Below, piece after piece: positions 14,401 through 22,780 of a DNA stretch of 64,000 nucleotides. Each line of letters starts with the position of its first letter. Position 1 is the first letter of the stretch. The stretch is from Nostoc calcicola FACHB-3891 (GTDB lineage Bacteria; Cyanobacteriota; Cyanobacteriia; Cyanobacteriales; Nostocaceae), in assembly GCF_014697355.1 (NCBI RefSeq), contig NZ_JACJRQ010000025.1, positions 1 to 64,000 on the forward strand. The letters are read 5' to 3'. The position numbers were made by a program, and so were the translations under genes. A model generated the notes under the pieces. The model was not told the origin of the DNA. It was given only the letters and a program-made list of their open reading frames with translations, and did not search any database.

Positions 14401-16799
14401 CAGCTCTGTTAATGGGGGGATATGTTGGTCATTGGACGATCCATCTGCAAGAAACGCTGCCTATTTTGTTGGAAGGCTATCAAGCTGGATTGGAAACTGG
14501 CAATCTAGAATTTCTGGGCTACGATGCCCAGTTGTACTGCTTGAATGCCTATTGGTGCGGTCAACCGCTAGCTGAACTCGAACCCCAAATTCGCGCCTAT
14601 TACCAACAGTTGTGCGACCTCAACCAATTCACGGCAGCAAACTGTGTTTTGGCTTACTGGCAAGCTGCGCTCATTCTGCTGGGTCAGCCAGAGTCAGAAA
14701 TTCCCTTACGCCAAGATGACTATGAAGAAAAAATCCTGGCTGAGGCAAAAGTCGATTTTTACCGATTATCTTTCTTTTACCTGTATCGATTCACATTGAA
14801 TTACTGGCTGGAAGACTTTGCCAAAGCAGAACACGATGCCGCTCAAACCCGACAGTATTTGGCTGGGGGGATGGGAAGTATCGTTGAACCGATTTTATAT
14901 TTCTATGATTCTCTGACCGTGCTGGCTACTCCTGGTGAATCTATGTCCGAGTCGGAGCCGCGATGGCAGCGATTCCAAGAAAATCAAGCAAAGTTAAAAG
15001 AATGGGCCCATTATGCTCCCATGAATTACTTGCATAAATATCATTTAGTTGAAGCCCAAAAGCAACAACTCCTCAATTGCAAAACCGAAGCTCTAGAATT
15101 TTATGACTTGGCGATCGCGGGTGCCAAAGCCAATGGCTACCCTCAGGAAGCAGCCCTTGCCAATGAACTGGCGGCAAAATTCTACCTGGATTGGGACAAA
15201 GAGCGGATCGCCCAAGTTTACATGATTGAAGCGTACTATGGCTATGCTCGCTGGGGGGCGAAAGCCAAACTCGCCCACTTGGAAACTCACTACCCTCAAC
15301 TGCTGGTTCCCATCCTCCAACAAGCGCAGACACCATTCTCTGTTGATGAAACCTTATTTGCTACTGGAACTTTCACCTCGACTAGTACTTCCTCCACTAG
15401 TCTTTCTGATACCCTGGATCTAATTGCCATACTCAAAGCTTCCCAAACTCTTTCCAGTGAAATTGAACTCGATCGGTTAATTGGCACTCTCTTGCTGACG
15501 GTAATGCAAACCTCAGGTGCTACGCACTGTGCTTTGATGTTGAGTGAGGGGCAAAATCTCACGGTTCAGGCTAGGGCAGCATTGACGGAATCGCGCCAAA
15601 TCGAAACGCAGATTCTGCATCCAACACAGTCCCTTGCCGATAGTGGTATAGTGCCCATCAGTCTGGTAACAAAAGTCAAACGCAGCTTGCAGCCTGCCGT
15701 GATTAGCAACGCCGCCCAAGAACCGCTATCGATCGGCGATGCCTATATCCAAAACCAACAGCCCAAGAGTCTGCTGTGCAGCCCGATTCTGCAACAAGGC
15801 AAGTTACTGGGCATGGTCTATCTGGAAAATAACCTGGCAACAGGAGCCTTTACCCGCGATCGCGTTGAGTTGCTGAATCTACTCTGTGCCCAAGCGGCGA
15901 TTTCACTGGAAAATGCTCGCCTCTATCAGCAAGCCCAAGCCTATGCTCAACAGCTTGAAGAATCTCAGCTTCAGATCGTGCAAAGCGAAAAAATGGCTAC
16001 TTTGGGTAACTTGGTGGCAGGGGTTGCTCACGAAATTAATAACCCAGTCGGCTTCCTCAATGGCAGTATTAAGAATGCCAAAGATTATGTACGAGACCTG
16101 TGTGAGTATTTAAACACCTATCAGCAGCACCAGCCGCCTACTGGTTCGGTGGCCGAATTAGCCCAAGAAATTGACCTGGAGTTTGTATTGGAGGATTTAC
16201 CCAAGTTACTTGACTCGATGAAAGGCGCAAGCGATCGCATCAAAGGCATCAGCACCAGTCTGCGTACTTTCTCTCGTGCCGATACGGAACACAAAGTTAG
16301 AGCCAACCTGCACGAAGGGTTAGATAGTACAGTGTTGATTCTTAAGTATCGACTCAAAGCCAATGAAAATCGGCCTGCCATTAAAGTTATCCGAAACTAC
16401 GGTGACATCCCGGAAATTGATTGCTTCCCCGGTCAGCTTAACCAGGTGTTTATGAACATTCTGGCCAACGCCATTGATATGTTCGATGAAATGGCACAGC
16501 AAACAACCTTTGAAAAATTAGAAAATTCTCCCCAACAAATTACGATTCAAACTGCATTATTATCTGAACAAAATGCAGTTGAAATTCGCATCAGTGACAA
16601 CGGTAAAGGCATGAATGAGTCAGTCAAATCTAAGATTTTCGATCGCTTGTTTACCACTAAAGAGGTTGGTAAGGGAACAGGATTAGGTTTAGCGATCGCT
16701 CGTCAGATTGTCGTCGAGAAACATGATGGTCGGCTGGAAGTCCAGTCGCAATTGGGACAAGGCACTGAGTTTTCTATTTCCCTCCTGGTTCGGAGTTAA
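11403..16799 (+). CDS. Multidomain Ser/Thr kinase - ATPase - GAF - histidine kinase
   Basis: Encodes 1798 aa, the HstK-type dual kinase architecture known from Anabaena/Nostoc. A Ser/Thr kinase domain occupies residues ~14-275: Lys43, HKDIKPAN with D135, and D154 in LIDFSIAS (DFS instead of DFG). A STAND-like ATPase follows, with Walker A GFSGIGKTA (~335) and Walker B LDDLQWADSAS (~462), then a ~600-residue helical TPR-like region. A GAF domain (~1340-1505) and a coiled-coil linker precede a histidine kinase with H-box GVAHEINNPVGF, N-box NILANAIDMF, and G boxes DNGKGM and GKGTGLGLAIA. It likely integrates small-molecule sensing with phospho-relay to a separate regulator; no receiver domain is adjacent. 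Confidence 0.93.
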   Translation: MTSLAQQFPKIFGYTLVEQLYLGSRTAVYRGVQRSQQCPVVIKTLRHDYPSFSELVQFRNQYAIAKNLNIPGIVRPISLEPYQNGYALVMEDIGGISLRHYIQDSPLTVEQFWPIALQIVDILHQLYQQRIIHKDIKPANILIQRETGQIKLIDFSIASLLPRETQEIQNPNVLEGTLAYISPEQTGRMNRGIDYRSDFYSLGITFFELLAGQLPFPTDEPMEMVHAHLAKQPLSVCDLNPDLPIMLSEIIGKLMAKNAEDRYHSALGLKHDLMRCQQEYHVVGKLAWFELGERDISDRFLIPEKLYGREQEVQTLLDAFGRVANGASELMLVAGFSGIGKTAVVNEVHKPIVRWHGYFIKGKYDQFNRNLPFSAFVQAFRDLMGQLLSSDDAQLQEWKAKILAALGDNGLVLIEVIPELEQVIGQQPPVPELSGSAAQNRFNLLFQKFITVFTTPEHPLVIFLDDLQWADSASLNLLKLLLTERERGYLFVIGAYRDNEVFPTHPLMLMLDEIEKAQTLIHSLTLEPLSQADVNQLTADTLSCSLELAQPLTELVYQKTKGNPFFLTQFLKALHEDGYISFDFQAGHWQCDLATVKLLALTDDVVEFMALQLQKLPTATQTVLKLAACIGAQFDLATLAIVSERSPEDTAIDLWKALQEGLILPISDVYKFYQPSELLVAEVQQPLTFNCSYRFLHDRVQQAAYSLIPDEQKQTTHYQIGQLLLRLVSPAAREERIFEIVNQLNYGTTLVEEQHQRDELAQLNLTACRKARASTAYQAAREYATVGLTLLGTNAWQRHYEMTLSLHDLAAEVAFLIGDFEQMDRWIEAVIHHAKTPLEQVQVYQVRIQALVARNQFLEAIAIGQSVFQMLGVNLPDEPTLEDIRLLKQEIDALISDRSIESFMHLPPMTDAQQLAIMQNAARLTPVCYMTGSKLYFLIVALQVKLSIQFGNSPVSAYCYAGYAFQLRILWKDMTKVPQFGQLGYQLASEPDAKNIRAATALLMGGYVGHWTIHLQETLPILLEGYQAGLETGNLEFLGYDAQLYCLNAYWCGQPLAELEPQIRAYYQQLCDLNQFTAANCVLAYWQAALILLGQPESEIPLRQDDYEEKILAEAKVDFYRLSFFYLYRFTLNYWLEDFAKAEHDAAQTRQYLAGGMGSIVEPILYFYDSLTVLATPGESMSESEPRWQRFQENQAKLKEWAHYAPMNYLHKYHLVEAQKQQLLNCKTEALEFYDLAIAGAKANGYPQEAALANELAAKFYLDWDKERIAQVYMIEAYYGYARWGAKAKLAHLETHYPQLLVPILQQAQTPFSVDETLFATGTFTSTSTSSTSLSDTLDLIAILKASQTLSSEIELDRLIGTLLLTVMQTSGATHCALMLSEGQNLTVQARAALTESRQIETQILHPTQSLADSGIVPISLVTKVKRSLQPAVISNAAQEPLSIGDAYIQNQQPKSLLCSPILQQGKLLGMVYLENNLATGAFTRDRVELLNLLCAQAAISLENARLYQQAQAYAQQLEESQLQIVQSEKMATLGNLVAGVAHEINNPVGFLNGSIKNAKDYVRDLCEYLNTYQQHQPPTGSVAELAQEIDLEFVLEDLPKLLDSMKGASDRIKGISTSLRTFSRADTEHKVRANLHEGLDSTVLILKYRLKANENRPAIKVIRNYGDIPEIDCFPGQLNQVFMNILANAIDMFDEMAQQTTFEKLENSPQQITIQTALLSEQNAVEIRISDNGKGMNESVKSKIFDRLFTTKEVGKGTGLGLAIARQIVVEKHDGRLEVQSQLGQGTEFSISLLVRS

Positions 16800-16854
16800 G
16801 TCATCCATCCTCAGTAGACCGAAAAGTTTTCCAAAACTCTGAAAAGCCGTTCAT

Positions 16855-16932
16855 TTACAGCAGTTTTCATGTATTTGAACCACATCTGTTGTAGGGGCAC
16901 AGCAATGCTGTGCCCCTACCGCGTGGTCTATT
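16855..16932. repeat. REP-type extragenic palindromic unit
   Basis: GTAGGGGCACAGC-AAT-GCTGTGCCCCTAC palindrome within a conserved frame (CAGCAGTTTTCATGTATTTG on the left, GTGGTCTATTTA on the right). The same frame recurs at 22463-22755, where it is interrupted by another element. Confidence 0.7.
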
Positions 16933-16933
16933 T

Positions 16934-17035
16934 AGGGACTTCCAACTAAAAAAATATTCCATAGTAGGGGCGCACAGCTGTGCTACCCTACCAATGTGCA
17001 AATAATTTTGGATAATTTATTTTCTGGAAGTCCCT
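16934..17035. mobile_element. MITE-like element with 11-bp perfect inverted ends
   Basis: AGGGACTTCCA (16934-16944) and TGGAAGTCCCT (17025-17035). It contains another REP palindrome (GTAGGGGCGCACAGCTGTGC...). A partial copy of its left end occurs at 45083. Confidence 0.55.
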
Positions 17036-17359
17036 TAGGGCTTGCTGAATAAAACCAAACTGTGTGAAGAAAAGTAAACAAAACTCAGCGTTTGCTTTCT
17101 TCACAAATATCTCAAATTCTTTTGCTATAAATATAACTATCAGACTAAAACGTTTCAGGAATTTAAACTTCAAAAGTTGCCAAACTGATATCTGACATCA
17201 GTTGCTTGATTGCAATTCTTGTAGTGTCGGCACTGCAAGGTTATTGAGAATAGTGCAAAATATTACCAAACATAGTAGAGGGATTGCTGATTTTTGACAA
17301 TCCACTATCTGCAAATCGAAAATCTTAAAGACCAATTACCAATAGAAGTGGAGGTCTAT

Positions 17360-17896
17360 ATGTTTAAAAAGATTTTAGTTGCATTAGATCGCTCCGAAGT
17401 AGGGCAAAAGGTTTTTGACCAAGCATTGGGGTTAGCAAACTTAACACAAGCTAGCTTAATGTTACTACATGTCCTATCACCAGAAGAAGACGGTAGCCCT
17501 TACGTACCTATGGTGTCTAATTTTGACTACTATCCGGGATTGAATAATCAAAGCTTCGAGTTATACCAGAAGCAGTGGGAAACCTTCAAAAATAAAGGTA
17601 TTCACATGTTGCAATCTTTCAGCGCCCAAGCTAATACAGCAGGTATTACTACTGAATTTACGCAAAATCTTGGAAATCCTGGACGCATTATTTGTGACTT
17701 AGCGCGTAGTTATGGCGCTGACTTAATTGTTATGGGGCGTCGCGGTCGTTTTGGGCTGACAGAATTATTTCTCGGTAGTGTGAGTAACTACGTCCTTCAC
17801 CATGCTCCTTGTTCAGTACATGTTGTGCATCTTTCAGTTACTACTAAAAAAGATGAACTTGTCAAAGAAAATACAAGTGCTTCAAGCATTAATTAA
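17360..17896 (+). CDS. Universal stress protein, UspA family
   Basis: Encodes 178 aa from ATG 17360, chosen because GGAGG lies 5 bp upstream and the protein then begins with the family N-terminus MFKKILVALDRSE. The open frame extends 22 codons further up without typical Usp sequence. The ATP-binding motif G-2x-G-9x-G-S is complete (GRRGRFGLTELFLGS), so it is the nucleotide-binding type. Single Usp domain with a charged C-terminal tail. It stands alone, 560 bp after the large kinase gene. Confidence 0.92.
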   Translation: MFKKILVALDRSEVGQKVFDQALGLANLTQASLMLLHVLSPEEDGSPYVPMVSNFDYYPGLNNQSFELYQKQWETFKNKGIHMLQSFSAQANTAGITTEFTQNLGNPGRIICDLARSYGADLIVMGRRGRFGLTELFLGSVSNYVLHHAPCSVHVVHLSVTTKKDELVKENTSASSIN

Positions 17897-18039
17897 GTAT
17901 TAAATTGTATGAGCAACTGACGTGGATTTAGGGGGATCTAAAACTTTGTGCTACCGATAAGAGGACTTTTCAAACATCCTCTGAGAGGGTGTTTGAAAAG
18001 CTATATTTATTACCCAAAGTGTCTAATACCCCCCCTAAC
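17897..18039. repeat. Palindromic repeat
   Basis: CTTTTCAAACATCCTCT (17967-17983) is inverted almost perfectly by AGAGGGTGTTTGAAAAG (17984-18000). A diverged half-copy (ACTTTTGAAACATCCTCTCA) lies near 18533-18552, so this motif brackets the element pair listed next. Confidence 0.55.
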
Positions 18040-18490
18040 ACCAGGGCCGTTTCATTCGCTAGTCTGTGAGATTTGTCAAGGGGATATTCTCACGCAAAGA
18101 CGCATTCGTTGAAAACGTTCCCGAAGGGTAGGCGCAAAGAAAAACAACATTATTTGGGCTTGAAGATGCAAAATTTTTTGCCCTAATTGTACGCTTGCCC
18201 TAAATTTTGATTTCTTTTACCCTTGCAATTTTAACCATTTTAGGGGACGAAACAGCCCTGCTTTATGAGGGGCAGGGCTGTTTCATTCCATTTCAAACAG
18301 GATTTGTCAAGATGGTTAGCGAGAAAATTGTAAGTAAGGGTAACGATCGGATGAACATTTAAGCACTGAAATATCAGTAAAATAGTTCATTTCCTCGGCA
18401 CGTTAGTAACAAAATAACCAATTTTTAATTGCTAGAACCCTTGATTTTTAAAGCTCTTTGGGGAATGAAACAGCCCTGCTTTATAAGGGG
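18040..18490. mobile_element. Two tandem MITE-like units sharing ends
   Basis: Unit 1 (about 18044-18268) and unit 2 (about 18275-18486) both begin with AGGGC-GTTTCATTC plus GATTTGTCAAG, and both end in GAAACAGCCCTGCTTTA. The interiors differ and contain no convincing ORF. The ends of one unit are inverted complements of each other (GGGCTGTTTCATTCC/GGAATGAAACAGCCC). Confidence 0.5.
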
Positions 18491-18580
18491 GGGTTGGGGG
18501 GGTAACGTCAGAATTTAATATGTTATGCGACACTTTTGAAACATCCTCTCAGAGAAACACCTAGATTGTGAATTCTGATG

Positions 18581-19912
18581 TTACTTCTTGACTAAAAAAT
18601 ATGCCGTAGCATAATCAGGTAATTGGCTGATATGTTGCCCAAATTCTTTTTGATTCTTAAAAATGCCTGCCAAAAAATCGAGTTGATAAAGATTGGGTAA
18701 AAATGCTCCGCCTGTATCAGCCATAACTCCCATTTGCAACTGTTTGCGGCCACCTTTGTTCTGCTCAATCACAATCACTCTACCTAAACCAACATTCAGA
18801 ACATCTCCAGCAAAAGTTACTCCTGGTTTGATGGAAATTTTGGCATCTATTTTGTATCCATAGCCTTTAATGGCATCAACTTCTCTAAAGTACCAATAAC
18901 GCTTTTGTGCTGTTGGTTTTAATCCGCGAATATAAGACATGCCATTATTTCTATCTACATTAAAAAATGCCTTATAACCATCTGTAAAATTAATCAGAAC
19001 TGTTCCCTGCATCAGGGCTTCTTCTAAGCCAGTTCTGGTGAGATAAGCAAGACTCTGGACTTTGCCAAATTCTCTACCACCTGGTTCATAAATACCGGAC
19101 AAGACATCCTGTTTTGTATATCTAGTGTAGAAGTTATCGTTATTGGAGTTGTCTTTTAGGCTATAAATTGCTGTATTGAAAGTAGAGGTTTTCTTGCGAG
19201 AACCAGTGTGAGTAAAAACAGCGTATTTAGTAATTCTTAATTGTTTTTGTTGTTTATTTTTGGGGTTGTAGGCAGTCCATTTAATCACTCGAAAGTTGGC
19301 ATTGATAAACTTAGGATCTTGTAACCGATTGCCTCGGCGATTAGCAATATCCTCATTTAATACAGCAATCATGAAGTCCAAAGTTTTGAGGACATCTTCG
19401 ACAGTAACTCCTTGAGTAGCAAGCACTCCTGTACGCAGAATATCTGGATCTTGTGAAGCGTGGTCTTGAAAATATTTTCTAGTATTGACGAGAACAGTTA
19501 ATAAATCTGTTTGATTGAAGTTAACTTTATTACTTGGGAGTTTGACTGAAGAAAAAACCTGGCTGCCTTGAACGCTAAATTTATATTTTTTAAACTCATC
19601 AACAACTGGATATGGTGTAGATGCAGCTAACAAGTTTTCTGGAGATGAAGGAGCATTTTGCTTGTCTATTTTTTGCTCAGCAACAACAGAATTTTGAAAG
19701 CTGGAGGTAAGTGTATGACTAGCTTTATTTGATGTGAAAGAAATATGTGGTTGAACTTGGGGAGAATTTTCTTCTTTAGTAAAGCTTTGTTCTTGTGCGT
19801 CTAGTTGTTTAGTTTTTGACTGAGTATATAGATAGTTACTAGCTAAACCAACGGCTAATAAACCAGCACAACCTACTATCAAGCGAAATTTTTGGCTGAA
19901 TAGGATATTCAT
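18581..19912 (-). CDS. Secreted or anchored protein with MltA-type 3D domain
   Basis: Encodes 443 aa. The N-terminus has one hydrophobic segment (LIVGCAGLLAVGLASNYLY) acting as signal or anchor, then a low-complexity linker to ~residue 95. The C-terminal ~50 residues carry the 3D-domain pattern (MGVMADTGGAF, Asp-x-Gly-Gly) found in MltA lytic transglycosylases and related cell-wall proteins, and the long middle part is MltA-like in position. It probably acts on peptidoglycan outside the cytoplasmic membrane. The catalytic assignment is inferred from this domain only; the canonical MltA N-terminal barrel was not verified. Confidence 0.65.
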   Translation of the reverse strand: MNILFSQKFRLIVGCAGLLAVGLASNYLYTQSKTKQLDAQEQSFTKEENSPQVQPHISFTSNKASHTLTSSFQNSVVAEQKIDKQNAPSSPENLLAASTPYPVVDEFKKYKFSVQGSQVFSSVKLPSNKVNFNQTDLLTVLVNTRKYFQDHASQDPDILRTGVLATQGVTVEDVLKTLDFMIAVLNEDIANRRGNRLQDPKFINANFRVIKWTAYNPKNKQQKQLRITKYAVFTHTGSRKKTSTFNTAIYSLKDNSNNDNFYTRYTKQDVLSGIYEPGGREFGKVQSLAYLTRTGLEEALMQGTVLINFTDGYKAFFNVDRNNGMSYIRGLKPTAQKRYWYFREVDAIKGYGYKIDAKISIKPGVTFAGDVLNVGLGRVIVIEQNKGGRKQLQMGVMADTGGAFLPNLYQLDFLAGIFKNQKEFGQHISQLPDYATAYFLVKK

Positions 19913-19954
19913 AAGTTTGAAAATCAGTTTCTAATGCTAAATAATAAACGTTAT

Positions 19955-20324
19955 CGAAAAGTTTGGGTTTAAAACCCCGTCTTTTTAGGACGGCTTTTGG
20001 TAAAATAAGGGGTGTGGAAGGGTAATCAACCACTTAAAAAACCCAATTGCTGCTTAATACGCAGACGCTGAACCTTGACAATTGAAGATATGGGGTTCTA
20101 TTCCAAAGTTCTAGTTCCTTCCCAGGAATAGGTAAAATCTTCACGGGAGCTAGACGAACAGCATTAACTCCAAACAAATCTTGCAGAAATGCAACTACCC
20201 CTGGGCAGTGGGAAAGTCAACGCTTGGGGAGAGAACCACCTCTGGGTTAGGTAACGCAAGGAATCTAGTCTAAGTGGACTCGCCGAACCAAGAATCCTCA
20301 TGCCTTGAGGCTGAGGAGTGTCAA
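19955..20324 (+). mobile_element. IS200/IS605-type remnant without transposase, with intact-looking ends
   Basis: The left part carries the typical end hairpin CCGTC-TTTTTAG-GACGG (19977-19993) in a GTTTAAAACC context. The right end has AGAATCCTCA-TGCC-TTGA-GGC-TGAGG followed by AGTGTCAA, the usual cyanobacterial IS605/tnpB terminus. Between them only ~280 bp remain: no tnpA or tnpB frame, but sequence resembling the 3' part of a tnpB locus, where omega (guide) RNAs are encoded. The element ends exactly at the murG stop codon. A stand-alone omega-RNA or PATE-like derivative is possible. Confidence 0.6.
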
Positions 20325-21394
20325 GTTTCTACCGCCTCACGCACTAATTGCGCTAATTTTTCAGCACTATTAGGAACTGCGATCGCCTTTGCTTTTTCCC
20401 CCATGTTGGCTAACTCTTGGGGTGAATGCAATAAATTCAACACATTACTTTGCAATTCTTCTGCTGTTAACTGTGATTGCTTGAGGGTTAAGGCTGCACC
20501 AGCTTTGGTGAATACCTCTGCATTGTAGGATTGATGGTCTTCTGCGGCAAAGGGATAAGGAATCAAAATCGCTGGTACTCCACACACTGCCAATTCTGTC
20601 AAGCTACCCGCGCCAGAACGACTGATGGCAATGTCAGCTCGTTGCAACAATGCTGCCATATTGTTGTAAAAAGGTAAAGCTATGTACTGTGGATGTTTGA
20701 GACTATCCGCTTCCGGATCGCGATCGCCAGTTAAATGTACCACGTAAGCACCAGCATCAAACCAAGCATTTGCTCCTTGACGCACCAACTGATTAATCGC
20801 AACTGCACCTTGGCTACCACCAAAAACGACAATCAAAGGAACGCCATCGGGAATAGCTAAATCCAGCGGTGCATTAATTCCAGCATCAAGGAATTGCGCT
20901 CTTACAGGAGTGCCAACGCAGACATTGTTAGCACGGGGTAAATACTTAGCTGCTACTTCAAATCCCAGGGCTACCACACTACACCAAGGACCAAAAAAGC
21001 GAGTTACTTTACCAGGTAAAGCGTTAGATTCGTGGAAAATCACAGGTAACCCAAGGGAACGCGCCGCAATTACTGCTGGGCCTGCAATATAACCCCCTGT
21101 GGTAAAGACTCCTTGAAAATTTCCCTGTTTGAGAATTCGCCGGACTTGGAGAATCGAACCCGCAAGTTTAGCTAAGATGCGAATTGAAGAAATACCAAAC
21201 CCTTGCTGAAACCCTTCAACTGCAATAGTATTCAAAGGATACTGCTTAGGGACAAGTTCAGTTTCGAGCCGATTAGGTACTCCCAGCCATTCTATTTGAT
21301 AATCTGGTAGTTTTTCGGCCAGTGCGATCGCTGGAAACAAATGTCCACCAGTCCCACTGGCAGCTATTAATAATTTTATCGGTGCGTTTGCCAT
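20321..21394 (-). CDS. murG: UDP-GlcNAc:lipid I N-acetylglucosaminyltransferase MurG
   Basis: Encodes 357 aa. Adds GlcNAc to lipid I to make lipid II at the inner face of the membrane, the last cytoplasmic step of peptidoglycan precursor synthesis. The GT28 N-terminal glycine loop (AASGTGGHLFPA), the central FHESNALPGK and the C-terminal donor site (SRSGAGSLTELAVCGVPAIL, PYPFAAEDHQ) are present. ATG 21394 is preferred over TTG 21397. The TGA stop is formed by the terminal TCAA of the adjacent IS605-type remnant, so the last residues may differ from the ancestral protein. Divergently transcribed from the 21479 gene. Confidence 0.95.
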   Translation of the reverse strand: MANAPIKLLIAASGTGGHLFPAIALAEKLPDYQIEWLGVPNRLETELVPKQYPLNTIAVEGFQQGFGISSIRILAKLAGSILQVRRILKQGNFQGVFTTGGYIAGPAVIAARSLGLPVIFHESNALPGKVTRFFGPWCSVVALGFEVAAKYLPRANNVCVGTPVRAQFLDAGINAPLDLAIPDGVPLIVVFGGSQGAVAINQLVRQGANAWFDAGAYVVHLTGDRDPEADSLKHPQYIALPFYNNMAALLQRADIAISRSGAGSLTELAVCGVPAILIPYPFAAEDHQSYNAEVFTKAGAALTLKQSQLTAEELQSNVLNLLHSPQELANMGEKAKAIAVPNSAEKLAQLVREAVET

Positions 21395-21478
21395 CAAAAC
21401 TCTACCGTTTAGCGCCTAGCTTAACTAAGATAAAACAATTTCCTTACCTTCTCTAATCAAATCAGTAAACTCCTACCA

Positions 21479-22309
21479 ATGACTAACATTTTAGTGAAAG
21501 GCCAACTTAGATTCTCAACCAGCATCGGGCTGATTTCATTCCTGCTGACACTTGGTATTACAACTGCTTGGCAACCCACTCAAGCCAGCACACCACAGCA
21601 ATTAGTCCAAGCCACTACAGCCCAAAATCCACCAGCCGAATTGAAAAATCTGTTGACACAAGTTGATGCCGCCGCCAGTAAAGGCGATATCAAAGGCGTG
21701 TTACAGTTTTATGACCCCAATTTCACTCATGGAGATGGGTTAAATCGCCAAACCCTGGAAAAATCCCTGGTTTCACTCTGGCAAAGATACCCCAAACTGC
21801 AATACAGTACCAAACTGCTGTCTGCAAAATCTGAAGGTAACGCCATCATCGCCGAAACAGAAACCCAGATAATTGGCTCACCTTCCGGTAACAGTAATAA
21901 ATTGGCTCTTAATGCGACAATTAAATCACGTCAGCGGGTCGTTGGTGGAAAAATCGTCCGCCAAGACATTTTGTCAGAACGCACGCAACTTAGCTCTGGG
22001 AACAACCCGCCACAAGTTGATATTAAATTACCACAGCAAGTGAAAGTCGGACAGAAGTATAATTTTGATGCGATCGTGCAAGAACCACTTGGTGATGATT
22101 TTCTCTTAGGAACGGCGCTAGAAGAACCCATTCGACTAGATAAATATCTCAACCCGACACCTGTGGATTTGCAATTACTCACGTCTGGTGGAGTGTTTAA
22201 AGAGGGACAAGCACCATCTATCCCTGGAAGCCAATGGGTTTCTGCTGTTATCCTGCGGGGTAATGGGATGACGATGGTAACTCAGCGTTTGGAAGTGGTG
22301 AAGAAGTAG
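21479..22309 (+). CDS. Exported NTF2-like domain protein, cyanobacterial
   Basis: Encodes 276 aa. A signal peptide (FSTSIGLISFLLTLGITTAW) is followed by an NTF2-like/SnoaL fold around residues 55-165: VDAAASKGDIKGVLQFYDPN, then TLEKSLVSLWQRYPKLQYST, the usual arrangement in DUF4440-like proteins. A beta-rich C-terminal region follows (VKVGQKYNFDAIVQEPLGDD). Probably in the periplasm or thylakoid lumen; role unknown. Its start lies 84 bp from the divergent murG start. Conserved in many cyanobacteria as far as I recall. Confidence 0.75.
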   Translation: MTNILVKGQLRFSTSIGLISFLLTLGITTAWQPTQASTPQQLVQATTAQNPPAELKNLLTQVDAAASKGDIKGVLQFYDPNFTHGDGLNRQTLEKSLVSLWQRYPKLQYSTKLLSAKSEGNAIIAETETQIIGSPSGNSNKLALNATIKSRQRVVGGKIVRQDILSERTQLSSGNNPPQVDIKLPQQVKVGQKYNFDAIVQEPLGDDFLLGTALEEPIRLDKYLNPTPVDLQLLTSGGVFKEGQAPSIPGSQWVSAVILRGNGMTMVTQRLEVVKK

Positions 22310-22462
22310 TTTAACTCCCAACCAGTCAGCCCCTTCTCGAGCGAGACGCACTCGCGTTCGGGGAAGTCAAAAGTCAAAAATTTACCAAGCCCATAAATTT
22401 ATTTATGGGCTTGTACCTTTTTATTTCTGGTCAAGGGCGTCCTGGTTGGGATACCCGAACTT

Positions 22463-22755
22463 ACAGCAGTTTTCATGTATTTGAACCACAATCCTCTGTA
22501 GGGGCGCACAGCTGTGCAGTGGTGTCAACTTAACGTGAAACCCTTATCAAGACTTGATATTGAGTTCATTCACTTAGCGTTACTCACCGCATCACCCCAC
22601 CCTAGCCCTCCCCTTGTAAAGGGGAGGGAACTGGATTCTTTTTTCCCCCCTTTTACAAGGGGGGATTAAGGGGGGTAAAGCGTATGTGGGACAAAGGTTT
22701 GAGCTTAAGTTGACACCTATGACAGCTGTGCGCCCCTACAACGTGGTCTATTTAC
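22463..22755. repeat. REP-type unit interrupted by a MITE
   Basis: The unit has the same frame as the intact copy at 16855-16932. The palindrome GTAGGGGCGCACAGCTGTGC is split by the element at 22518-22721 and resumes with ACAGCTGTGCGCCCCTAC. Confidence 0.7.
22518..22721. mobile_element. 204-bp MITE with 13-bp inverted ends and 10-bp target duplication
   Basis: Inverted ends GGTGTCAACTTAA (22521-22533) and TTAAGTTGACACC (22705-22717). The flanking ACAGCTGTGC occurs at 22508-22517 and again at 22722-22731, a 10-bp target-site duplication inside a REP palindrome. The interior has CCCTCCCC-type filler and no ORF. Confidence 0.75.
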
Positions 22756-22780
22756 CTGAAAATTGATGTAAAATTTGCAA

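Noticed and set aside
19839..20033. 64-aa minus-strand ORF at the IS605 remnant
   Set aside because: Overlaps the start of the 3D-domain gene and the left-end hairpin; no evidence.
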